In this document: positions 56,001 to 64,000 of the stretch, in pieces | How positions within the stretch are numbered: the stretch's first letter is position 1 | Layout of the letters: every line of letters begins with the position of its first letter | Source: Typha latifolia | Lineage: Eukaryota > Streptophyta > Magnoliopsida > Poales > Typhaceae | DNA length: 64,000 nt | Reading direction: 5' to 3' | NCBI GenBank assembly: GCA_019914945.1 | Contig: CM034109.1 | Location: 3,596,001 to 3,660,000, forward strand | Made by a program: the position numbers and the translations under genes | The notes under the pieces: generated by a model | What the model was told of the DNA's origin: nothing | The model's input: the letters and a program-made list of their open reading frames with translations, nothing else | Databases searched by the model: none

Positions 56001-57377
56001 TTCTATTGTTATCATTGTTATTATTTAAAGGGCATATCTAATGCAAATTGTTTTGTATACTGTTGATTTTAGCTTTTTTGAAATTACTTGGTTTTTGAGT
56101 GGATTCCACTCATTGAGCTATAGTTGTTGGCTCATGGATTCTTTTTTTTTTTTTTTTTGGTTCTTACAATAGTGACACTTCCTGATGACCTTTAGAGGAA
56201 AAGACAAGGTGTGATAAGTGATACACCCTGATGACTCTAATTGGATCAACTATGAAAAAAAAAACTCGTATACCATCTCGAGATAACTTCTAGTTGATAT
56301 GAATCTATAGGGCATTGACATTATTAATATTGAGAAAATTTAGTATATTGATACTAAGCATGTTATGAGATATAACTTACATTGTTATTACTTATGTCAT
56401 TATTATAATATGATTCGGGTCAGATCGGACCACCTCATGGATATTAGACTCATGGCTTGAGTCATTTAGCTAGCTAGTTATTTATTTCAGCATTTGGTTT
56501 AGTTTTATTTCAGCTTGTGTTAGTCGATTTGATTGGTTGTTGGATTAGTCAAGAACTTAGTTTAATTAAGTGGTTTGGGTTAAAAACTAGAAAAATCGTT
56601 GATAAGCAGATGCTAATGAGGAAAACAATGAAAGAGAAGAAAGAGTATAAAGAGGAGATGAGAATTGAGAAGCACTAGTGGCTTCGACAGATCTAGTGCA
56701 GTCTATATATGTGAGCAGTAATTTTATGTCAAGCCTAGCAGGGATTGAGTCTTGTAGTGTGAGGACTTCGGGTAATAAAAGAGACTCTAGAATTGTGGGA
56801 CTAATGAATGCATATCTTTAAAGAAAAAGAGGTTATACACAAACCACTATAAAGACAGCTCTCAAAAGAACCAAAATTGCAAAGAAGTATATAGGGTATC
56901 TCGAAACTTTTCTTTTATAACCATTTTCCCTTAGATGTAGCAGATAACTCATATTATCACATTATGGTGAATGTTATACAATCAATAACGAGTAACTTTC
57001 AACCTTCTAGTGCATATAAATATTGCTAACAAATATCTTAAAATAAAAGATATACTAGCATCTTAAATCCAACTTTTTTCTTCACTAATGCACATGCTTT
57101 ATAGGTATTGCAAGATAAATATACTCCTCAATGACTAGCATTATAGAAGTTACATATACGAAAGAGTAAACATAGATAATGACAGGTTAATAGCAACTGA
57201 CACTCATGTGCATTGCCAGTTTATAGTTAAGTGACTTCAATCAATTGGTAATAAAAATATCCCAAATTGCTAAAGTAGGAAATAGGAAATTTGGAATAAC
57301 TAAAAGGCACACCTTACAGCATAACCAAGTTAAAACCTTAGAATCATCAAGCCTATAGAACTTTGTCGATCCAATTT
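47065..57377 (-). CDS. RNASEH2B: Ribonuclease H2 subunit B, five 3' exons (partial at 5' side)
   Basis: Exons in transcript order: 57377-57313 (EIGSTKFYRLDDSKVLTWLCCK), 51386-51317 (VQHLKETFPRLGKNYAAQEERDI), 47552-47486 (LKGTVLILGEYLKDDRWLMLLF), 47373-47280 (RLDAQQVFNSSEV ... PVSVASPLE), 47181-47065 (GNMGNENISSSKGK ... NIKDMFRRATRR, stop). All four joins keep the frame; introns are about 5.9 kb, 3.8 kb, 112 bp and 98 bp. Three have GT-AG ends (GTGTGC, GTATGT and GTACTC donors); the 112-bp one has a GC donor (TTCAG/GCAATT). RNase H2 is a nuclear trimer that removes ribonucleotides and RNA-DNA hybrids; subunit B is structural and its C-terminal tail links to PCNA. The order (LDDSKVLxWLCCK, KNYAAQ, GEYLKD, Lys-rich tail with NIKDMF) fits the plant subunit. 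About 137 C-terminal residues are seen. The N-terminal exons were not found between 57378 and 64000. No stop or frameshift is present, so the gene is probably active despite transposons in its introns. Confidence 0.85.
47553..51316 (-). other. Large RNase H2B intron (3.8 kb)
   Basis: Mostly AT-rich, with no recognisable transposon domains. Two GC-rich islands with CGGCACG/GTGCCAC words lie at 49250-49375 and 50565-50615, possibly ends of one dispersed element. Also present: poly-C at 49557-49569, GAT/CAT repeats at 50400-50450, and an A/G-rich tract at 50770-50815. The long ORFs here (e.g. 48950-49381) have no support. Confidence 0.5.
52212..53309 (+). mobile_element. LTR of gypsy family D, 5'-truncated (D4), in RNase H2B intron
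   Basis: It starts within the LTR at the block TTTAATAGGGTAG...ATACCTAATTT and follows the D order: GC-rich block, paired GGGCC/GGCCC inverted words (52680-52745), AT-rich block, GGTGGTGATTTTT, then AGTCCCGGTATAAATCGCTT and CTCTCAACAGTTA. Divergence from the other copies is high, so it is an older insertion. It ends exactly where a fuller D LTR starts (53310). Confidence 0.7.
53310..55399 (+). mobile_element. LTR of gypsy family D (D0), in RNase H2B intron
   Basis: It starts TGTAAGAACCAG and runs about 2.09 kb to TTGAGATGCA; the end could extend to about 55434 since the PBS-like site starts only at 55437. Parts: A-run, G-box hairpin (53355-53374), TATAAAT at 53466-53472, CT-rich leader, donor-like GTAAGC near 53609, GC-rich block, GGGCC inverted words, AT-rich block, GTCCCGGTATAAATCGC block. 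gag follows, so this is a 5' LTR. Confidence 0.75.
53355..53472 (+). promoter_or_regulatory. D0 LTR promoter: G-box hairpin and TATA box
   Basis: GCACGTGC, spacer TCT, GCACGTGC (53355-53373) gives two CACGTG G-boxes as the arms of a stem. TATAAAT is at 53466-53472, about 93 bp downstream. G-boxes bind plant bZIP and bHLH factors, and the TATA is followed by a CT-rich leader. This fits an LTR core promoter on the strand opposite to RNase H2B. Confidence 0.6.
55437..55998 (+). pseudogene. Gypsy family D PBS and gag fragment
   Basis: The PBS-like TTGGCATTAGAGCTAC (55437-55452) is followed by a gag region: PPAFRGTTDPIEAEV, a stop, LLRIEKILRVLNCS, QRVALTTYMFED, then a frameshift into KELTWGNFKRIFFKKYYPRALK, EFFELRQRGISVVDFEARF and FEGKLRPAIRDRI. 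This is the retrotransposon gag fold. It stops at about 55996, where D LTR sequence resumes, so zinc knuckle and pol are missing. Confidence 0.8.
55999..56400 (+). repeat. Scrambled D LTR fragments
   Basis: 55990-56140 matches 54940-55095 (TTTCTATTGTTATCATTGTTATTATTTAAAGGGC-type text). 56180-56390 matches 54775-54990 but in the wrong order. Two pieces of the D LTR are thus permuted, probably after deletion of the body of the element. A T-run lies at 56142-56158. Confidence 0.6.
56401..57312 (-). other. RNase H2B intron, 3' part, no recognised elements
   Basis: AT-rich sequence without shared repeats or coding frames. Confidence 0.4.
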
Positions 57378-59737
57378 CTGCAGATAAATACCAAGATGAC
57401 ATTAATAATCTTCTGTAATCTAAACAACAATATTAAAATTTTCATTCTACACTAACTAAAGATTGCATTATGAGATCCGACTTGCATCTCACTCAAAAAG
57501 GCAAAAGGAAACCTACTTTTATCTCATTATATGTCGTCATACACTATGCATAAAATTCGAGATAGTTGTCCAGAGTAGTTGGCTTAATAGTGAGCATTGC
57601 CACTCTGAGACGATATGAGCCAAAGAAGGCTCACAAGGGAACACAAAGGAAATACATCAATGAAAACTATTCTAATTTTCTAAATTATTTATGCTTTTAC
57701 ATTCCCATTCAGTAAGTAAGCTTATTGTAGAAGGCAACAAGAGAAGTTAATATAAAGGGTGAATATATAACTATAGTATTTAAAGTAGCCATAGATAGTA
57801 TAACTCCTACATCATGAGAGCAACGTAGCATGTGCATGAGGTTGATTCTATGTCGGATGAACCTAAAAAGAAGGTAAATATATGTACCCACTAATTGGCC
57901 TAGTAGCTTCTCTCTCTTGCAAATCTCTCTATAATTTAAATTTTACTTTGTCTAGGAAGTAAGCACCACTTTTAGAGGGTTTACGTTAGGTTGACGGCTG
58001 GTGGCAAAAATTATGTCAATTCATTACAAGTCTTCTATCTATTGAGTTGTGCTCTAGCCAATCTCAGAAGGAAAAGTATAGGATTTCTAACAAAAGTGAA
58101 TGCCCCACTATAACTAAGAAAGCCACATAGGATATGTGCAAGGGATGATAATCTGTCTTGTGACATAACTAAAGTTTCGAGTAACGCACAACAGCAACAA
58201 ATATCCATCAAAAGGTAGATAAGAAGACTTTGAAGAAGAAAATGTCATTTTCCAAGTAGTAATCTTATTCTGTAGATCCTAAAGAAGCTACTTAAGCATG
58301 ACAAGAATCAAAGAAATGGTAATATTTCTTCAAGGAGATCATGTTGTGCTATAGATTTCTTGAATTAATGACTAGATTAGTGCTAATGATCCAATTAGTA
58401 AGCTAATTGACTTGATGCTCCATGCTTAAGAATAATTACCTAAGTGAGTATTCATTAAGTTAGAACTCTACTTTATTGGGTTTTAGTGTAGTTCAACAAA
58501 CTAAGATACTTAATTGTATATAAGTCTATGTGGGTATGTTGAAAAAAACATGACTCCTCATTCCATTATGCTAGGGGAGGATAAGAACACTTACAATGGT
58601 CATCTATAGTCTATTTCTCAATTGGAGAGAAGAAAAGAGAGAGAAGACTAGAAGAGCAAGGAGAAATAAGAAAGACTACCCAAATGAGGCCTTTTGTGGG
58701 AATTTAGTGGCTAAATTTTGGATTCTCACTATTAAGGTATGGATTCTGATGATCTTTTGATCCCTATGTGCTATTTCTAATGATTAGATATCAAGAGTGC
58801 AGCTCAACTAGAATTATGTATTGTTAGGTTAAAGTTCTCTATTCAGATTTTTAGGTTTCTTATCCTGTCTACAAGAAGTATTTTGCATATAGTGTTGTCC
58901 AAATTAGTTGACCTTCATTATTGTGAGTCTAAATTTTGAAGTACGTTATTAGATTACATAATTGAGTAGTAACTTAATTATATTTCAGCTAGAACTAGCT
59001 GAATACATCATATTTATGGAAAGTTAGAGTTGGAAAGACATTAGTAATATTATAGTGAATTGGTTAAATTTGAGAATGCTGAAATGTAGATAGTACCTTA
59101 AGTGTTTTTTGAACTTTTCAAATTAGGATTCAAAGGATCTCCTAAGTCAAGTTTTGGGGCAAGATCTGACTATCTAAATTTTTTATTAAGGTGAATAGGG
59201 CTAGTTCTTATCTATGTAATATGCTTAATAAGAGCAAGTTTTCCTACTACCAAAATAAAAGATTTTTAGTACAAATTGTGCAAATTACGAATGAGTAGAA
59301 TTGAGTTACTCCTCTATGCAATGTTCTGTGAAACATGTTTTTCCAGCTATTAGATTTGAACTTGTCATGGAAATTTGAACTCTTCGTAGGTTGATACATA
59401 TATTACTACTATACATTCTTGTTAGCTAAAAATGGTTTTCAAATCTAAATTTCTGTTAGAGCTTGGTGTTGTGGTTAAACATGATTCTAAGTTATACTCT
59501 TTGTATGAATTAGAAGTGTTTGCTATTATTCTCTAATTCGCATTGGGTGAATTTGGGTTTATTAAGGCTACATGGGCTGATTTTATGAGTTTAATCATTT
59601 AAAAGCTTGTGCAAGAGTTATCTGTTGGATAGGCTTGGAACCCATTTTTTGAGGTTATTTGATAACAACAATGGCATTATATGGGCCTACATAGTAAGCA
59701 AGAATTAACAAATGGTCATATGAATTAAAATCCAAAA
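57378..59737. other. Presumed RNase H2B intron upstream of the first detected exon
   Basis: I looked on the reverse strand for the preceding RNase H2B exon (expected pattern around GYPGYQHL) and did not find it. A 60-codon reverse ORF at 57891-57709 is not similar to that protein and has no other support. Confidence 0.4.
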
Positions 59738-60447
59738 TGTTAGAACCAGAAAAAAAAAAAAAATATGGGTTGAGAGAGAGGAGGGTGCACGTGCTCTGCA
59801 CGTGCAGCCCCTCCCCTCTCCCTCTCCGGTCAGCGATGAAGTGCAGATACGGGTGGATTTCGTCTAATCCGAATCGGATTAGATTTGATCCTTTCCTAAT
59901 CTATAAATTAGAACCATAATCTCTTCTTTTTCTCTCTGAAAAACCATCTCAACCCTCTTCTGTCTCTTCTTCCTCCCTTTTTCCGCTTCTTCCTCACCGT
60001 CGGAGTCGTCGCTGTGGGATCGGTCGGCCGGAGCGCCGCCGGAGCCATCAGAGACCACCACGCGACTCGTCGGTAAGCCCCCTCCCACCCATAAAATTTA
60101 ATTAAAGTTTAATAGGATAGAACAAAAATACCTAATTTGGGATTTCGGCTCCACCGGCAAATCTGGCCGGCCGGCGGCTTCGGGTCGCAGCCGCTCCGTC
60201 TTGAAGTATCTTGCCGTGGGCACTAACCATTGGAGCCCTCGTGGCTCCGTCGCCCGTCGGTCATGGGATCGACCGCCGTTTGCGGGTTTTCCCCCACCTC
60301 GCGATGATGGCGGCACCGTATGGGGGAGAGGGGAGAGCTAGAGTTGGCTAGTGACCGTCGATAGTTGGGTGGGCTGCGGGCCAACTGCAGCCCAGCCCAA
60401 CTGATTTGGGCTTATTTTAGCCCAAATTAATTATTGTTGGGAATAGT
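59738..60447 (+). mobile_element. D LTR, truncated (D1)
   Basis: It starts TGTTAGAACCAG. It has the G-box hairpin (59786-59806), TATAAAT (59902-59908), the leader and the donor-like GTAAGC near 60072. An internal deletion joins GACCGTCGATAG to TTGGGTGGGCTGCGG, removing the CT-rich and GGTTGGATCC segments present in D2. It ends at CCCAAATTAATTATTG, directly before D2. Confidence 0.8.
59786..59908 (+). promoter_or_regulatory. D1 LTR promoter: G-box hairpin and TATA box
   Basis: Arms TGCACGTGC and GCACGTGCA around TCT (59786-59806), perfect over nine base pairs, each arm with a CACGTG. TATAAAT is at 59902-59908. Confidence 0.65.
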
Positions 60448-62638
60448 TGTTAGAACCAGAAAAAAAATATATGGGTTGAGAGAGAGGAGGGTGCACGTGC
60501 TCTGCACGTGCAGCCCCTCCCCTCTCCCTCTCCGGTCAGCGACGAAGCGCAGATACGGGTGGATTTCATCTAATCCGAATCGGATTAGATTTGATCCTTT
60601 CCTAATCTATAAATTAGAACCATAATCTCTTCTTTTTCTCTCTCTGAAAAACCATCTCAACCCTCTTCTCTCTCTTCTTCCTCCCTTCTTCCGCTTCTTC
60701 CTTACCGTCGGAGTCGTCGTTGTGGGATCGATCCGCCGGAGCGCCGCCGGAGCTATCAGAGACCACCACGCGACTCGTCGGTAATCCCCCTCCCACCCAT
60801 AAAATTTAATTAAAGTTTAATAGGATAGATCAAAAATACCTAATTTGGGATTTCGGCTCCACCGGCAAATCTGGCCGGCCGGCGGCTTCGGGTCGCAGCC
60901 GCTCCGTCTTTAAGTATCTTGCCGTTGGCCTCGGGCCATGGGCATTCACCGTTGGAGCCCTCGTGGCTCCGGTCGCCGTCGGTCATGGGATCGACTGCCG
61001 TTTGCGGGTTTTCCCCCGCCTCGCGATGATGGCGGCACCGTATGGGGGAGGGGGGAGAGCTAGAGTTGGGTACCGACCGCCGACGGCGGCGGTCGCCGAT
61101 GGACTCTCTCTCTCTCTCTCTTTTCCTCTCTTTTTCTCTCTCTCTTCGGCTTGGAGAAGACAGACTCGAGGTCTGATCTTCTCCCTTTTAGTATTTGGAT
61201 TCGGGTCGGGTTGGATCCGAATCCAAGGAACCCGACCCGGTTCCATTAGCTAATTGGATTGGGCCTTGGCCCAATCCATTTAAGTAATAGTTGGGTGGGC
61301 TTGCGAGCCAACTGCAGCCCAACCCAACTGATTTGGGCTTATTTTAGCCCAAATTAATTATTCTTGGGTTTAATTGTAGAAAGATTAATAATAATTATTT
61401 TAATTAAAAATATTATTATTATTTATTATTTAAGGTGGTGATTTTTAGTACGTGAGCTAGAGATTTGAGATTTCGGTTGTCTTGCCTAGACTCAGGTGAG
61501 TGGGTTCACTTACATGTTTATTTTATTGTATTTCGTATTTTTGTCAGGCCATGTAAATTTTCTGTGTGCAAATTATTTATTTCACCCTTATATGTAAAAA
61601 TTAAATTATTGCAATTTCTGTGTGCAAATCTATTTATTTCATCCGTACGTGCGAAAATTTAATTGTTTTATTTTTCTGTGTGCATTTAATTATTATATTC
61701 AGTGCATCACCATACTTCGTGCAAATATTGAAATTTGTAAAAAGAAAAATGAGACTAGTATTGATACGACTTAGAGAACAGTCCCGATATAAATCGTTTG
61801 CGATTTTCCGTAGTGACTCAAGTCTATCTGGAAGTCCAGGGGAAAGTCCTAAATTAGATCACTGCGGTGACTTTCTTAAGTGACTTTGGCGGGGTTAGGG
61901 AACAGTCCTAGGATGAACGAAAATTTTTTCTAGGTGACTCTAACTTCTCTCAACGGTTAGAGGAAAAGACAGAGTATGTTAATCATAGGGTGATACCCTC
62001 TGATGACCCTAATCGGATCAGCTATGAAGAAAAGTCTCGAGCGTCATCTCGAGGTGACTTCTAGTTGATGTGGATCCATAGGGTTTAGACCCATTGAGAC
62101 ATATGATAGTATAAATATCAAAAGGTGTTAATATGTTGAAAACGTGCAAGGTTACAAGTTGTGACATCTCTTTATTGTTATCATCGCTATTATTTAGAGA
62201 GCATGCTTATTGCATATTGTGATGGATATTATTGCTTTTAGTTTAATTTATTCAACATTAATATGAATTAAAATTTATTTGGTTTTCGAGTGGATTCCAC
62301 TCACTGAGCTATAATTGTTGGCTCACGGGTTCTATTGTTTTTGTATTGTTATTTATTTCAGGTAATAGTCAGCGGGGCGACTGAGCGAGATGTACCCGGA
62401 CTCCACCTCCACTTAGGATTCACCTATTTACCTTTCTGCTATTTTAGATTTTGTGCTTTAGATTGTTAGTTTTATTTATTTAATTTAGAGACTCAAAAAC
62501 ATTAACATTGTTTTTTTTATCTTCATTACAATTAGTTATAAAATTTAATAAAGCACATTCTCATTTTATTTATTTTGTCATCGTATACGTAGAGAGTATT
62601 AATAAGACTTCGTGCATCTCAAGCATATTGAGATGCAT
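60448..62638 (+). mobile_element. D LTR, near full length (D2)
   Basis: 2,191 bp from TGTTAGAACCAG to TTGAGATGCAT. It contains all blocks of D0. Compared with D0, the last ~35 bp before the PBS are absent because D3 follows at once. No internal region separates D1, D2 and D3. Confidence 0.85.
60492..60614 (+). promoter_or_regulatory. D2 LTR promoter: G-box hairpin and TATA box
   Basis: Arms TGCACGTGC (60492-60500) and GCACGTGCA (60504-60512) with a TCT loop; TATAAAT at 60608-60614; spacing is the same as in D1. Confidence 0.65.
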
Positions 62639-64000
62639 TGTTAGGACCAGAAAAAAAAAAAAAAAATTGGGTTGAGAGAGGAGGGTGCACGTGCTCTGCA
62701 CGTGCAGCCCCTCCCCTCTCCCTCTCCCTCTCCGGTGCGCAGCGGGAAAGAAGGGATTTCATCTAATCCGAATCGGTCATGGGATCGACCGCCGTTCGCG
62801 GGTTCTCCTCCACCTCGCGAGGACGGCGGCACTGTATGGGTGTTGAGAAGCCAGGGGTGCGGCCGGCGAACCTTCGCCGTGGCGGTCGCCGACGTCTTCC
62901 TCTTTCTCTTCTTCTTTCTCTCTCTTTTCCTCTCTTTTTCTCTCTCTCTTCGGTTTGGGGAAGACAGACTCGGGTTGCCCGAGTCTGATCTTCTCCTTTT
63001 TAGTGTTGGATTCGGGTCGGGTTGGATCCGAATCCAAGGAACCCGACCCGGTTCCATTATCTATTTGGATTGGGCCTTGGCCCAATCCATTTAAGAATTA
63101 ATTGGGTGGGCTGCGGGCCAACTGCAGCCCAGCCCAATTGAGTTAGGCTTATTTTAGCCCAAATTAATTATTCTTAGGTTAAATTGTATAAACATTTTTA
63201 ATAATTATTTTAATTAAAAATGTTATTGTTATTTATTATTTAAGGTGGTGATTTTTAATACGTGGGCTAGAGATTTGAGATTTTGGTTGTCTTGCCTAGA
63301 CTCAGGTGAGTGGGTTCATTCACATGTTTATTTCATTGTATTTCGTATTTTTGTCAGAATATGTAAATTTTCTGTGTGCAAATTTATTTAGTTCATCAGT
63401 ACGTGCGAAAATTTAATTGTTTTATTTTCTGTGTGCATTTAGTAATATTCAGTACATCACCATACTTCGTACAAATATTGAAATTTGTGAAAACAAAAAT
63501 GAGACTAGTATTGATACGACCTAGAGAACAGTCCCGGTATAAATCGTGTGCGATTTTCCGTGGTGACTCAAGTCTATCTGGAAGTCCAGGGGAAAGTCCT
63601 AAATTAGATCACTGCGGTGACTTTCTTAGGTGACTCTGGCGGGGTTAGGGAACAGTCCTAGGAAGTATGAGAAAATTTCCTAGGTGACTCTAACTTCTCT
63701 CAACGGTTAGATGAAAAGACAGAGTGTGTTGATCACATCAACCCTCTGATGACCCTAACCGGATCAGCTATGAAGAAAAGTCTCGAACGTCATCTCGAGG
63801 TGACTTCTAGTTGATGTGGATCCACAGAGTTTAGACCCATTGAGACATATGACAGTATAAATATCAAGATGTTAATATGTTGAAAACGTGCAAGGTTACA
63901 AGTTGTGACATTCTCTATTGTTTTCATTGTTATTATGTAGAGAGCATGCCTATTGCATATTATGATGGATATTGTTGTTTTTAGTTTAATTTATTCAGCA
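62639..64000 (+). mobile_element. D LTR (D3), continues past window edge
   Basis: It starts TGTTAGGACCAG. It has the hairpin at 62686-62706, but AATCCGAATCGG is then joined directly to TCATGGGATCGACC, deleting about 400 bp that include the TATA box and leader. The rest parallels D2 at about 95% or better by eye. Confidence 0.8.

Noticed and set aside
57709..57891. 60-residue reverse ORF as an upstream RNase H2B exon
   Set aside because: Hydrophobic sequence unlike the expected N-terminal part of the protein, and no matching splice sites.
1..64000. tRNA, rRNA or other structured RNA genes
   Set aside because: I saw only tRNA-complementary primer-binding sites; no cloverleaf with A and B boxes or rRNA text was recognised.

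Overview
This is nuclear DNA from a flowering plant, dominated by LTR retrotransposons. Evidence: plant-type Ty3/gypsy gag, protease (PR), reverse transcriptase (RT), RNase H (RH), integrase (IN) and chromodomain remnants; tRNA-iMet-type primer-binding sites (TGGTATCAGAGC); 5-bp target-site duplications (TSDs); GT-AG introns in one host gene; and no bacterial gene architecture. The species cannot be named from the sequence. Family letters A-F below are local labels.

Layout. 1-360: one degraded frame resembling a plant mobile domain. 455-15119: nested wreckage of a large LTR family B (one copy is a clean 3,018-bp solo LTR with TSD ACCGA), LTRs of chromovirus family A, and gag/PR/RT/IN remnants of an A-like element. 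15121-17811: gypsy family C, reverse strand, interrupted by a solo LTR (E1). 17812-18366: a hAT-like transposon end. 18367-20978: an A-element pol 3' end followed by two A LTRs facing each other as a ~1.7-kb inverted repeat. 20979-22573: Ty1/copia gag and 5' LTR, reverse strand. 22574-25002: mostly single-copy-looking DNA with one short intronless candidate gene (23771-24283). 25003-35165: a three-level nest (solo LTR E2, then element A-i, then element A-ii) supported by two TSD pairs; the two A elements have lost opposite halves of pol. 35395-37805: an array of ~300-bp direct and inverted AT-rich units. 37806-42720: B LTR start, copia LTR fragment and gypsy C2 on the reverse strand. 43305-45535: a short non-autonomous LTR element (F).

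47065 to beyond the right edge: a host gene on the reverse strand, RNase H2 subunit B. Five 3' exons can be spliced by eye (57377-57313, 51386-51317, 47552-47486, 47373-47280, 47181-47065) with every junction in frame. Its introns are swollen by gypsy family D, including tandem D LTRs at 52212-56400 and 59738-64000. The 5' exons were not found and probably lie beyond the window.

The most unusual signals are: a CpG-rich palindromic motif array (core GCGTTCGAACGC) shared by LTRs of otherwise unrelated gypsy and copia families; an LTR inverted repeat that could give double-stranded RNA; duplicated G-boxes folded as a hairpin in every D LTR with its 5' part; a paired hairpin plus purine tract in B LTRs; and two adjacent A elements with reciprocal pol deletions. 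Nearly all transposon ORFs are broken. Apart from RNase H2B and the small ORF at 23771, no host gene is supported.
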